NCBI RefSeq assembly: GCF_003258835.1
Contig: NZ_NPEV01000016.1
Location: 1 to 58,135, forward strand
Source of the DNA: Rhodobium orientis
GTDB taxonomy: Bacteria > Pseudomonadota > Alphaproteobacteria > Rhizobiales > Rhodobiaceae
DNA: 58,135 nucleotides
Direction of reading: 5' to 3'
The position numbers and the translations under genes were made by a program. Positions within the stretch are counted from its first letter, which is position 1, and each line of letters starts with the position of its first letter. The notes beneath the pieces are model-generated. The model was given only the letters and a program-made list of their open reading frames with translations, ran no database searches and was not told the DNA's origin. Below, piece after piece: positions 1 to 8,129 of this stretch.

Positions 1-17
1 AATTCCGCCACCTGGGC
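1..17 (-). tRNA. tRNA-Leu, 5' end only (cut by window edge)
   Basis: Read on the minus strand, the last 17 bases of the window edge are GCCCAGGTGGCGGAATT, which is the usual start of bacterial leucine tRNAs (acceptor 5' strand, then GGTGGCGGAATT leading into the D arm). The rest of the gene, including the anticodon, lies outside the window. A promoter-like element sits at the right distance upstream (59-32). Seventeen bases are too few to prove the call or name the isoacceptor. Confidence 0.6.
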
Positions 18-31
18 CAACGGCGAAGGAG

Positions 32-59
32 CTTTAAGGGTCGCTTGCCGGCTTGTCAA
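32..59 (-). promoter_or_regulatory. Likely sigma-70 promoter for the tRNA-Leu gene
   Basis: On the minus strand a perfect TTGACA (59-54) is followed after 16 bases by TTAAAG (37-32). This places a start site about 8 bases ahead of the presumed tRNA 5' end at 17, which suits a tRNA promoter. The -10 match is weak, so the call depends on the tRNA call. Confidence 0.45.
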
Positions 60-336
60 TCGGTGTGTGCGGCCGCGCAGATCGGTCCGGGCGCCGGGGC
101 CGTGTTCCAGCCAGCTCTTGCGCACCGCCGGCCGCCGCACCCTCGTGCGGTTGAGCCCCGGGTCCAGTTGGTGCAGGCCGATGGAGGACGGGTCCGGATC
201 GCCCGCGACCGGCCGGATGGTCGGACCCTCCGCCGCGGACGGGTCCACTTCATAGACGCCCCAATGGGCTGCGGTATAGGTCGTCATCGGCCTGGCTTTC
301 TTATTGGGGGAACGGGATCGCGTGCCGGTCGGCGCC

Positions 337-1248
337 TCAGGACGCCGTCTCCTCGACCACCAGTTCCAGCGAAATCAGGATCGGGTTGTCGCCGCGGACC
401 GGCTTGCCGATATGGACGTCGCCGCTAGCATCGATCAGCGCGATCTCGACATCCGCCTTCGGATGCCCGTCGGGGCCGGTCGTGACTTTGCCGTTGAGGA
501 CGGCGAGTTCGGTCGGCGGCTCGTCATTGGCAAGGCCGTCCTCGAACCGGAGGCCGACGATGCTGCCGATGCCGCTGCGCACGATGGCGTCCTTGAAGCC
601 GTGGCGGGCGCACAGGGCCTCGATGGCCTCGATCATGTCCTCGTTCGGGCGCACCCGGGCGATGACTGCGCGCGGGCCGGCATCGCCGGCGGACGCGTCC
701 CCGGCCGAGGGCTGGAACAGCGTGAAATTGGTCTCCGGGTCATAGGTCGCGGCCATCCTCGCCCCGCTGACGCCGTAAAGGACGCCGGAGCCCGGCTCCG
801 CGATCCGCGTCATGTGCGGCCAGAGATGGCCGCCGCGAACCGTGCCGTCGTCCTCGCGCCACAGCGCATGGCAGTGCAGGAACGTCTCGCCCTCGCGCTC
901 GCCGACCGTGGCATAGGCGCGCTCGATCCGCACCACGCCCTCCGGCTTGTGGGTCTTGCTGTAATAGGCAACCCGCTCCGGCGTCTCGGAATAGGTCGGC
1001 ATGACATATTCCATGGGCGAGAAGGCGACGTTTTCGAATTCCAGGCCGCCGGCGGCGAGCCCGGCCGCGCCGAGCGCCTCCGTCACCGCCTCAAGCAGCG
1101 TCTGGCCCGGCCGGAACGCCACCTCGACGCGCCGCGCATGGCCCTCGCAGCTTGCGATGCGCATCGGGTCGACCGGCCCCGGATGGACGAGACGGCGATC
1201 CCCGGAGGACGCCGCAGGGCCGGCATCGGACATGTTGATCTGTGACAT
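337..1248 (-). CDS. PPC/DUF296 (PCC) domain protein with two modules
   Basis: 303 residues. The region around residues 105-150 contains LHCHALW (124-130) and GGHLWPH (139-145), the hallmark of the plant-and-prokaryote-conserved (PPC, DUF296) fold. A second, weaker copy spans about 194-300. Single-domain bacterial members are about 140 residues, so this protein looks like a tandem duplication. In plants the domain is linked to AT-hook DNA-binding proteins; the bacterial function is largely unknown, and no AT-hook is visible here. It lies 21 bases after the iclR gene and 49 before the oxidoreductase stub, all on the minus strand, so it is probably co-transcribed with the regulator. Start ATG 1248 is used; an in-frame ATG at 1233 is possible. 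Confidence 0.8.
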   Translation of the reverse strand: MSQINMSDAGPAASSGDRRLVHPGPVDPMRIASCEGHARRVEVAFRPGQTLLEAVTEALGAAGLAAGGLEFENVAFSPMEYVMPTYSETPERVAYYSKTHKPEGVVRIERAYATVGEREGETFLHCHALWREDDGTVRGGHLWPHMTRIAEPGSGVLYGVSGARMAATYDPETNFTLFQPSAGDASAGDAGPRAVIARVRPNEDMIEAIEALCARHGFKDAIVRSGIGSIVGLRFEDGLANDEPPTELAVLNGKVTTGPDGHPKADVEIALIDASGDVHIGKPVRGDNPILISLELVVEETAS

Positions 1249-1269
1249 GGGTTGCTGTCCTTTCGATAT

Positions 1270-2106
1270 CTATGCCTGTTTGACCAGTCGGGCCGATGGC
1301 GCGCGGCGCACCTTGCCGACCTGCCGGACCAGTTTCGCCTCGATGGTTTTTGCCTCCGCCAGAAGCAGATCGGCCAGTTCGCGCTGCCGCGCCCCCTGCA
1401 GCCTCTGCTCGATGGAGCCGATGGAAAGCCCCCCCACCGCGACCCCGTCGGCATTGCGCACGGCAACGCCGATGGCCCAGGACCCGGGGTGGAAGATCCC
1501 CGGATTGAGGGCGAAGCCGCGCTCCCGCGTCTCGGCGATGACCTGGCGCAAGAGCTCGTCCGTCAACATCGGATAGCGCTCGCGATAGACCGGCGTGTTG
1601 GCCTCGATCACCGCATTCATCTCATCGTCGGGCAGCGCCGCCAGGATGGCAATCCCGTGCGCGGCGACCCCGAGCGGATGGAACTGGCCGACATCCAGAA
1701 CGTGCGAGCGGATCGGATGCTTGCCGTCCTCGCGGATCAGGCAGGTGGTGTGATCGCCACGCCGGAGCGAGAAGAAGGCCGTGTCCTCCGATGCCCGCGC
1801 CAGGCGGATGACGCTGGCATGGGCAAGCGGGTGCAGGCCGAACCGGTCCGAGGCGATGACGCCGAGAATGTAGCAGCCGGCACCGAGGCGATACTGGCGC
1901 GTGTCCGCATCCTGCTCGACCAGGTCGGCCCGCATCAGGGCGACCAGCAACCGGCGGACCGTTGCACGGGTCAGCCCGCTGGCCGAAACGAGGGTTCCGA
2001 GCGAGGCGCCGGAGCGATGGTGCTCGGCGACGATGGCAAGAAGATTGGTGGCCCTCTCAATGCTTTGGCTTCCGGTTGCATCCTTTGTGGCAGGCATCGT
2101 TTCCAT
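1270..2106 (-). CDS. IclR-family transcriptional regulator
   Basis: 278 residues, the usual IclR length. The N-terminal winged helix-turn-helix lies at about residues 20-75, with the HTH near 38-62 (SASGLTRATVRRLLVALM). The rest is the GAF-like effector-binding domain, including the conserved stretch GFALNPGIFHPGSWAIGVAV near 205-225. It is divergent from the TRAP-transketolase operon at 2298, and the 191 bases between hold several perfect palindromes. The likely role is control of that operon and of its own, in response to the imported substrate or a pathway intermediate. The effector is unknown. Confidence 0.9.
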   Translation of the reverse strand: METMPATKDATGSQSIERATNLLAIVAEHHRSGASLGTLVSASGLTRATVRRLLVALMRADLVEQDADTRQYRLGAGCYILGVIASDRFGLHPLAHASVIRLARASEDTAFFSLRRGDHTTCLIREDGKHPIRSHVLDVGQFHPLGVAAHGIAILAALPDDEMNAVIEANTPVYRERYPMLTDELLRQVIAETRERGFALNPGIFHPGSWAIGVAVRNADGVAVGGLSIGSIEQRLQGARQRELADLLLAEAKTIEAKLVRQVGKVRRAPSARLVKQA

Positions 2107-2126
2107 TCCTGAGTAAATTCTTATAT

Positions 2127-2225
2127 GTCCATAATATGGACTTCTTGATCGTTGTAAACATCATAAAAACCTAGACATATATGTCAAACGGATATACTAT
2201 CAGATAGTCGTTCCACAATATGGAC
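2127..2225. promoter_or_regulatory. Cluster of four palindromes, probable IclR operator region
   Basis: Between iclR and the TRAP operon lie GTCCATA-A-TATGGAC (2127-2141, perfect), GACATATATGTC (2174-2185, perfect), ACTATC-A-GATAGT (2196-2208, perfect) and TCCACAATATGGAC (2212-2225, imperfect). The first and last share the core AATATGGAC. This is an AT-rich island in GC-rich DNA and fits multi-site binding by the adjacent IclR protein plus a divergent promoter. Which palindrome is the true operator cannot be told from one sequence. Confidence 0.6.
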
Positions 2226-2297
2226 TTTTATTGAGAACGAACGGCAACTCCGCGACGGCCGGCAAGCGGCCGCATAGACGTTTCCTGGGAGGAAAGA

Positions 2298-3317
2298 ATG
2301 GCTCTTAAGATCGATCGGCGACGCTTTGTTCTGGCTGGCGGCACCGCCGCCCTTGCGGCACCCTTTATCCTGTCCGGCAAGGCCCGGGCCGCCGAGTTCA
2401 ATTACAAATTCGCCAACAACCTGACCACCGACCACGCGCTCAACGTCCGCGTCAATGAGGCGATCGAGCGGATCCGCGAGGAGTCCGGCGGCCGGGTCGA
2501 CATCATGGTGTTCCCGAACAACCAGCTCGGCTCCGACACCGACACGCTCAGCCAGCTCCGCTCCGGCGCCGTCGAGTTCTTCACGCTCTCCGGCCTCATC
2601 CTGTCGACGCTGGTCCCGATCGCCTCGATCAACGGCATCGGCTTTGCCTTCCCGGATTACGCAACCGTCTGGAAGACCATGGACGGCGACCTTGGCGCCC
2701 ATGTGCGCGCCGGCATCGAGAAGTCCGGCCTCCACGCCATGGAGAAGATCTTCGACAACGGCTTCCGCCAGGTCACCACGTCGACCAAGCCGATCACCGG
2801 CCCCGACGACCTCGCCGGCCTCAAGATCCGCGTCCCGCCGAGCCCGCTGTGGACGTCGATGTTCCAGGCCCTCGGCAGCGCCCCGGTCTCCATCAACTGG
2901 AACGAGGTCTACACCTCGCTGCAGACCCACGTCGCCGACGCCCAGGAAAACCCGCTGTCGACGATCAAGATCGGCCGCCTCTACGAGGTGCAGAAATACG
3001 TCTCGCTGACCAACCACATGTGGGACGGTTTCTGGTTCCTGGCCAACAGCCGCGCCTGGGGCGCCCTGCCGGAGGACCTGCAGGAGATCGTCTCGCGCAA
3101 CATCAACCAGGCGGCCGTCGAAGAGCGGGCGGACTCCGAGAAGAACAACCACAGCCTCAGGGCGGAGCTGGAGGGGCTTGGCCTCACCTTCAACGCGCCC
3201 GACACGGGACCGATCCGCGAAAAGCTTCGCTCCGCCGGCTTCTACGACCAGTGGAAGAAGGAATACGGCGAGGAAGCCTGGGCCCTGCTGGAACAGACCA
3301 CCGGCAAGCTCGGCTGA
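2298..3317 (+). CDS. TRAP transporter substrate-binding protein (DctP family), Tat-exported
   Basis: 339 residues, periplasmic receptor of a tripartite TRAP importer. The N-terminus has a twin-arginine signal (RRRF at residues 7-10, a hydrophobic stretch, then a KARA-type cleavage site near 31). The body carries the DctP core, including LAGLKIRVPPSP and the EVYTSLQTHVADAQENPL ligand-site region. The start is set by GGGAGGAAAGA just upstream of ATG 2298. It is the first gene of the operon, followed by its membrane subunit at 3413 and enzymes of a transketolase pathway. The substrate is unknown; DctP proteins usually bind carboxylates or sulfonates. Tat export suggests folding in the cytoplasm first. 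Confidence 0.92.
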   Translation: MALKIDRRRFVLAGGTAALAAPFILSGKARAAEFNYKFANNLTTDHALNVRVNEAIERIREESGGRVDIMVFPNNQLGSDTDTLSQLRSGAVEFFTLSGLILSTLVPIASINGIGFAFPDYATVWKTMDGDLGAHVRAGIEKSGLHAMEKIFDNGFRQVTTSTKPITGPDDLAGLKIRVPPSPLWTSMFQALGSAPVSINWNEVYTSLQTHVADAQENPLSTIKIGRLYEVQKYVSLTNHMWDGFWFLANSRAWGALPEDLQEIVSRNINQAAVEERADSEKNNHSLRAELEGLGLTFNAPDTGPIREKLRSAGFYDQWKKEYGEEAWALLEQTTGKLG

Positions 3318-3412
3318 CTGACGTCTTTCGCAGCGCCGGGCTCCGAGCGGGCACGGCTGGCGTAACCGCCCGCGTGTGACCGCGCCGGGCGCAGCAACAC
3401 CGGTCCTTCAAC

Positions 3413-5287
3413 ATGCAAAGCACCACAATGGTTGCGGACGACGATACGTTGCCGCAAGTCAGCGAAAACCCGGAAGCCCGCAAGGGCTCCCGGTACCTTT
3501 GGCCGGTCGAGTTCGTCGCTGCGATCCTCATGGTCGGCATCGTGGCGTTGCTGTTCCTCGGCGTCGTCACCCGCTACTTCCTGAACCTGCCGCTGATCTG
3601 GGTCGAAGAGGCCGCGTCCCTCTGCTTCCTGTGGCTGGCCATGCTCGGCGCGGCGATCGCCATCGACCGCAACGAGCACCTCCGGCTCACCCTCATCGTG
3701 CACCTGCTGCCGGCAAGGCTGCAGGCCTTCGTCGAGGCCCTGGCGCTGGTCGTGGTCGCCACCTTCCTGATCGCCCTCTTCCCCTCGGCCTTCGAATACG
3801 CCGTGGCGGAATGGGCGATCACCACGCCGGCATTGCAGATCCCCGGCACGATCCGCGCCGCCGCCATTCCCTTCGGCATGGGGCTGATGCTGCTGCTGGT
3901 CGCCGTCTACGCGCTGCAGACCTACAAGCTCTGGCACCTCGTCGTGTCCGCCGTCTTCATCGGCGCCATCGGCGGGGTGTTGTGGCTCGCCTCGCCGACC
4001 CTCATCTCCATCGGCTCGTCGTCGCTGTTCCTGTTCCTGCTCGCCTTCGTCTCGCTGGCGCTGGCCGGCGGCGTGCCGATCGCCTTCTGCTTCGGCATCG
4101 GAACGCTGAGCTACCTCGCCTTCGGCACCCACGTCCCGGTCTTCGTCATGATCGGCCGCATCGACGAGGGCATGTCGGGCGTCGTCTTGATGGCGGTTCC
4201 AATCTTCGTGCTGCTCGGCTGCATCCTCGATGCCACCGGTATGGGCAAGGCCATCGTCGCCTTCCTGTCGGCGATCCTCGGCCATGTCCGTGGCGGCATG
4301 TCCTATGTCCTCCTCGGCTCGCTGTTCGTCGTCTCGGGCATCTCCGGCTCCAAGGTCTCCGACATGGCGACCGTCGCCCCCGCCCTCTTCCCGGAAATGA
4401 AGCGCCGTGGTAACAAGCCGCCGCAGATGGTGGCGCTCTTGGCAACCGGCGCGGCGATGGCCGATACGGTGCCGCCCAGCATCATCCTCATCGTCATGGG
4501 CTCGGTCGCCGGCATTTCGATTGCCGCCCTGTTCACGACCGGCATCGTCATCGCCCTGGTGCTCTTGATGGTGCTCGCCATCCTCGCCCGCTTCCTCGCG
4601 CGCACCGACGACATGTCCGGCATTTCCAAGGCCCCGCGCTCGGTCGTCAAGCAGACCCTGGTGGTGGCGATCCCGATCCTCATCCTGCCGTTCATGATCC
4701 GCTTTGCTGTCACCGACGGCATAGCTACGGCGACCGAGGTCTCCACGGTCGCCGTGCTCTACGCGCTGATCGTCGGTGCAACGCTCTATGGCGGCCTCAG
4801 CGGCAGGAAGCTCTACGATATTCTCGTGGAGACCAGCGCCCTGACCGGCGCCATCCTGCTCATCCTCGGCACCGCGCTGGCGATGGCCTGGGCGATCACC
4901 CAGGCCGGCGTCGCCCACCAGTTCGCCCGCATGATGTCGGACCTGCCCGGCGGCTGGATCTCCTTCATGGCGCTGTCGATCGTCATGTTCATCGTCCTCG
5001 GCTGCGTCCTTGAGGGCCTGCCGGCGATTGTGCTCGTCTCGCCGCTGGTGTTCCCGATCTCGCGCCAGCTCGGCATCAACGACGTCCACTACGCGATGGT
5101 CATGATCACGGCGATGAACATCGGCCTGATGACGCCGCCGGTCGGCATCGGCTTCTACCTGGCCTGCCGCATCGGCGACGGCCGGCCCGACGAGGCGATC
5201 AAGGCGATCTGGCCGTTCCTCGGCGCGCTGCTCGTCGGCTGCCTGATCATCGCCTTCCTGCCCTGGATTTCGACCTTCCTCCTGTGA
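3413..5287 (+). CDS. TRAP transporter fused small and large permease (DctQM)
   Basis: 624 residues, strongly hydrophobic. Residues ~25-165 form the four-helix DctQ domain, including LIWVEEAASLCFLWLAMLGA. From about 195 to the end is the DctM domain with the family segment GGVPIAFCFGIG and repeated GISGSKVSDMATVAPAL and MTPPVGIGFYLA elements. Fusion of the two membrane subunits is a known TRAP variant. It partners the binding protein at 2298 for sodium-driven uptake. The 95-base gap before it shows no clear stem-loop. The start at 3413 has a weak ribosome site; ATG 3428 is an alternative. Confidence 0.92.
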   Translation: MQSTTMVADDDTLPQVSENPEARKGSRYLWPVEFVAAILMVGIVALLFLGVVTRYFLNLPLIWVEEAASLCFLWLAMLGAAIAIDRNEHLRLTLIVHLLPARLQAFVEALALVVVATFLIALFPSAFEYAVAEWAITTPALQIPGTIRAAAIPFGMGLMLLLVAVYALQTYKLWHLVVSAVFIGAIGGVLWLASPTLISIGSSSLFLFLLAFVSLALAGGVPIAFCFGIGTLSYLAFGTHVPVFVMIGRIDEGMSGVVLMAVPIFVLLGCILDATGMGKAIVAFLSAILGHVRGGMSYVLLGSLFVVSGISGSKVSDMATVAPALFPEMKRRGNKPPQMVALLATGAAMADTVPPSIILIVMGSVAGISIAALFTTGIVIALVLLMVLAILARFLARTDDMSGISKAPRSVVKQTLVVAIPILILPFMIRFAVTDGIATATEVSTVAVLYALIVGATLYGGLSGRKLYDILVETSALTGAILLILGTALAMAWAITQAGVAHQFARMMSDLPGGWISFMALSIVMFIVLGCVLEGLPAIVLVSPLVFPISRQLGINDVHYAMVMITAMNIGLMTPPVGIGFYLACRIGDGRPDEAIKAIWPFLGALLVGCLIIAFLPWISTFLL

Positions 5288-5382
5288 GGACTACCGTTTT
5301 CGACCGACCCCGCCGGCCGCCAGCTCCGGCGGTCGCGGCGGGCCTCGGGCGCCGCACGCTAGAACCGAAAGGACCGCATCCG

Positions 5383-6237
5383 ATGGACGCACCAGCTCTT
5401 GGCGACAACAGCCAGCTCGCGGAACATTCCTACCGCGTTCGAAAAAATGCCATCCGCATGGCGGAGGTGCACAAGCAGGGCTACATCGCCCAGGCCCTCG
5501 GCGTCGCCGACGTCCTCACGGTGATGTATTTCCACGCCATGAATGTGCGCCCTGAGGAGCCGGACTGGGAAGGGCGCGACCGCTTCCTGCTCTCGGTCGG
5601 CCACTACGGCATCGCCCACTATTCCATCCTGACCGCGGCCGGCTACCTGCCGGAGGAAGAGCTCGTCACCTACGGCCTCGACGACAGCCGGCTGCCGATG
5701 TCGGGCATGACCCACTATACGCCGGGCGCGGAAATGTCCGGCGGCTCGATCGGCCTCGGCCTGCCGATGGCCGTCGGCATGGGCCTCGGCCTGAAGCGCA
5801 AGAAGTCCGATTCCTTCGTCTACACCCTGATGGGCGACGGCGAACTGGCCGAGGGCCCGACCTGGGAAGCGGCGATCTCCGCCGCCCACTACAAGCTCGA
5901 CAACATCATCGCCGTCGTCGACTTCAACGCCATCCAGGCCGACGGGCCGTCGCGCGAAGTGATGCGCACCGAGCCGCTGATCGAGAAGTTCGAGGCCTTC
6001 GGCTTCTTCGCCCAGCGCGTCGACGGCAACGACCTCGACGCCCTCGTCAAGGCGTTCGACGCCGCCCGCGAATATGACGAGCCGAAGCCCCGCATCATCA
6101 TCTGCGACACCCAGCTCGGCAACGGCGTGCACTTTCTGGAAAACCGCGAAAAAAGCCACTTCGTCCGCCTGACCCAGGAAGAATGGGACGACGCCTACGA
6201 AGCGCTTGACGCATGGAAGACGACGAGGACCCGATGA
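5383..6237 (+). CDS. Transketolase-like enzyme, N-terminal (TPP-binding) subunit
   Basis: 284 residues, matching the N-terminal half of transketolase. The thiamine-diphosphate motif runs from GDG (151-153) to Asn 182, and MTHYTPGAEMSGGSIG (about 109-124) carries the usual active-site histidine region. An AAAGGA 9 bases before ATG 5383 decides the start over the longer frame from 5284. The C-terminal half is the next gene, overlapping it. Split transketolases occur in several catabolic clusters (for example apulose 4-phosphate metabolism) as well as in central metabolism. With a TRAP importer, an SDR and an acyl-CoA synthetase nearby, I infer a dedicated two-carbon (ketol) transfer or cleavage step on the imported compound. 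Confidence 0.88.
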   Translation: MDAPALGDNSQLAEHSYRVRKNAIRMAEVHKQGYIAQALGVADVLTVMYFHAMNVRPEEPDWEGRDRFLLSVGHYGIAHYSILTAAGYLPEEELVTYGLDDSRLPMSGMTHYTPGAEMSGGSIGLGLPMAVGMGLGLKRKKSDSFVYTLMGDGELAEGPTWEAAISAAHYKLDNIIAVVDFNAIQADGPSREVMRTEPLIEKFEAFGFFAQRVDGNDLDALVKAFDAAREYDEPKPRIIICDTQLGNGVHFLENREKSHFVRLTQEEWDDAYEALDAWKTTRTR

Positions 6238-7238
6238 CCACGCCCCGGACCGAAACGGCCGCACCGGCCAAGAACGCACCCGCCATCATCGCCTCGTCCG
6301 TCGATGAGGGGCACCGCACCAAGCAGGCGCCCTTCGGCGAGACCCTGGTCAGCCTTGCGCGGACCATGCCGGAGATCGTCGGCATGAGCGCGGACCTTGC
6401 CAAATACACCGACATCCACATCTTCGCGGCGGCCTATCCCGACCGCTTCTACCAGATGGGCATGTCGGAGCAGCTTATGATGACGGCGGCCGGCGGGCTG
6501 GCCAAGGAAGGCTTCATTCCCTTCGCCACCACCTACGCCACCTTCGCCGCGCGGCGCTGCTACGACTTCATCTCGCAGGCGGTCGCCGAGCAGAACGCCA
6601 ACGTCAAGATCGTCGGCGGCCTGCCGGGCCTGACCACCGGCTACGGCCCGAGCCACCAGTCGACGGACGACCTGGCGATCTTCCGCGCCATGCCGAATCT
6701 CACCGTTATCGACCCGTGCGATGCCCACGAGATCGAGCAACTGGTGCCGGCGCTGGCCAAGCATGACGGACCGGTCTACACGCGCATCCTGCGCGGCGCC
6801 GTGCCCCTCATTCTCGACGAGTACGACTACCAGTTCGAACTCGGCAAGGCCAAGCTCCTGCGCGGCGGCCGCGACGTCCTCATCATCGGCACCGGCTTCA
6901 TGACCATGCGCGCCCTCGACGCCGCCAAGAGGCTGGCCGCCGACGGCGTCGACGTGGCGGTGCTCCATGTGCCGACGCTGAAGCCGCTCGACGAGGCGAC
7001 CATCATCCGCGAGGCGAGCCGCACGGGCCGCCTGGTGGTGACGGCAGAGAACCACTCCTGCATCGGCGGCCTCGGCGATGCGGTGGCGGGCCTGCTGTTC
7101 CGCTCCGGGGTGACGCCGGCCATGCGCCAGATCGCCCTGCCGGACGCCTTCCTCAAGGCCGGCTCGCTCGAGGTCCTGCAGCATCGCTACGGCATCTCGA
7201 CCGATGCGATGATCCACTCGATCAGGTGCTGGCTCTGA
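6234..7238 (+). CDS. Transketolase-like enzyme, C-terminal subunit
   Basis: 334 residues from ATG 6234, whose ATGA overlaps the stop of the N-terminal subunit; an in-frame ATG at 6213 would add seven residues. It holds the pyrimidine-binding domain, with the catalytic Glu in GMSEQ (Glu 79) that activates thiamine diphosphate, then FATTYATFAARRCYD and GGLPGLTTGYGPSHQ. The C-terminal transketolase domain (VLIIGTGFMTMRALDAAK) completes it. It acts as a heteromer with the 5383-6237 product. Tight overlap implies translational coupling. The ketose and aldehyde substrates are not predictable from sequence alone. Confidence 0.88.
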   Translation: MTTPRTETAAPAKNAPAIIASSVDEGHRTKQAPFGETLVSLARTMPEIVGMSADLAKYTDIHIFAAAYPDRFYQMGMSEQLMMTAAGGLAKEGFIPFATTYATFAARRCYDFISQAVAEQNANVKIVGGLPGLTTGYGPSHQSTDDLAIFRAMPNLTVIDPCDAHEIEQLVPALAKHDGPVYTRILRGAVPLILDEYDYQFELGKAKLLRGGRDVLIIGTGFMTMRALDAAKRLAADGVDVAVLHVPTLKPLDEATIIREASRTGRLVVTAENHSCIGGLGDAVAGLLFRSGVTPAMRQIALPDAFLKAGSLEVLQHRYGISTDAMIHSIRCWL

Positions 7239-7263
7239 CGGCTGCGAACGGAGACGACTAGCG

Positions 7264-8013
7264 ATGCCGGAAAAAACCATCGTCATCACGGGCGCCGGCT
7301 CCGGCATCGGACTGGCGACCGCCGAGCTTCACGCCGCCAGGGGCTGGCACATCGCCGCCGTCGACCGCGATGCCGCCGCGCTTGAGCGCATGAAGGAACG
7401 GCTCGGCGACGCGTCGGTCAGCCTCCACGCCGCCGACATCACCGACGAGGCGGCGGTCGAGACCCTCGCCGCGGAGTGCCGCGATAGCGCGCCGCCGGTC
7501 GCAGCGCTCGTCAACAGCGCCGGCATCGGCGCCGCCATGCCGATCACCGACACCACGTCGGAGATGATGCGGCGCATCTACGAGGTCAACGTCATCGGCG
7601 CCTTCCAGCTTTGCAAGGCGCTGACGCCGCTGATGACCGAGGCCGGCGGCGGCGGCATCGTCAATATCGTCTCGGTCTCCGGCATCAAGGGCAATTTCGG
7701 CCGCTCGGCCTACGGCGCCTCCAAGGGCGCGCTGATCACGCTGACCAAGATCATGGCGGTGGAACTGGCCGCGGCCGGCATCCGCGTCAACGCGGTGGCG
7801 CCTGGGCCGATCGAGACGGCGATGTCGCGCGACCATCATAGCGAGTCGACGCGCGAGGAATGGCACCGCACCATTCCGATGCGGCGCTACGGAACGCCGG
7901 AGGAAGTCGCCGAGGCGGTACTCTTCCTCGCCGATCCGCGCACCTCCTCCTACGTCACCGGACAGATCCTCAGCGTCGACGGCGGCTTCGTCAGCGCCGG
8001 ACTGATGGTCTGA
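7264..8013 (+). CDS. SDR-family NAD(P)-dependent oxidoreductase
   Basis: 249 residues, classical short-chain dehydrogenase. The cofactor loop GAGSGIG is at 10-16, Asp 34 after the second strand favours NAD(H), NSAG is near 84-87, and the catalytic set is Ser 137/Ser 139, Tyr 150 and Lys 154 (YGASK). The C-terminus has the usual SVDGGF. GGAGA upstream of ATG 7264 supports the start, 25 bases after the transketolase gene. It probably oxidises an alcohol or reduces a carbonyl in the same pathway as the transketolase. The substrate is unknown. Confidence 0.9.
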   Translation: MPEKTIVITGAGSGIGLATAELHAARGWHIAAVDRDAAALERMKERLGDASVSLHAADITDEAAVETLAAECRDSAPPVAALVNSAGIGAAMPITDTTSEMMRRIYEVNVIGAFQLCKALTPLMTEAGGGGIVNIVSVSGIKGNFGRSAYGASKGALITLTKIMAVELAAAGIRVNAVAPGPIETAMSRDHHSESTREEWHRTIPMRRYGTPEEVAEAVLFLADPRTSSYVTGQILSVDGGFVSAGLMV

Positions 8014-8129
8014 GGCGGCGCGCGGGAGCGCTCGGGCGACATGCGGCTCGACGGTGGGCGGAGTGCCGGTGTATGGAGGATCGGCGGCGGTCCCGTCGCC
8101 GACGATTTCCGCAGCCTGGAACGGGTGAC

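Larger units (their letters stand above)
1..287 (-). pseudogene. 5' stub of a BisC/TMAO-reductase-type molybdopterin oxidoreductase
   Basis: The frame starts at ATG 287 and stays open to the window edge. The first ~74 residues read like the N-terminus of biotin-sulfoxide/DMSO/TMAO reductases: TAAHWGVYEV, then a DPDPSSIG segment, RVRRPAVRKSWLEHGPG and a following RGR. Such enzymes are about 750 residues long and should continue with a conserved FVxVxWDEA segment. Here the similarity stops near position 60 and the same frame runs through a tRNA promoter and the 5' end of a tRNA-Leu gene. I infer a truncated remnant rather than a working gene. It lies 49 bases downstream of the PPC-domain gene in the same direction, so the intact gene was probably the last of an iclR-PPC-oxidoreductase operon. 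Family consensus is from memory; an assembly join at this point cannot be excluded. Confidence 0.55.

Noticed and set aside
3242-5089. Open frame of 615 codons on the minus strand, Asp/Glu/His/Gln-rich
   Set aside because: It is the antisense of the TRAP membrane protein; hydrophobic codons read backwards give such polar low-complexity protein.
7860-8129. N-terminal extension of the acyl-CoA synthetase frame
   Set aside because: It overlaps the SDR gene and encodes Arg-rich sequence with no similarity; family homology begins after ATG 8130.
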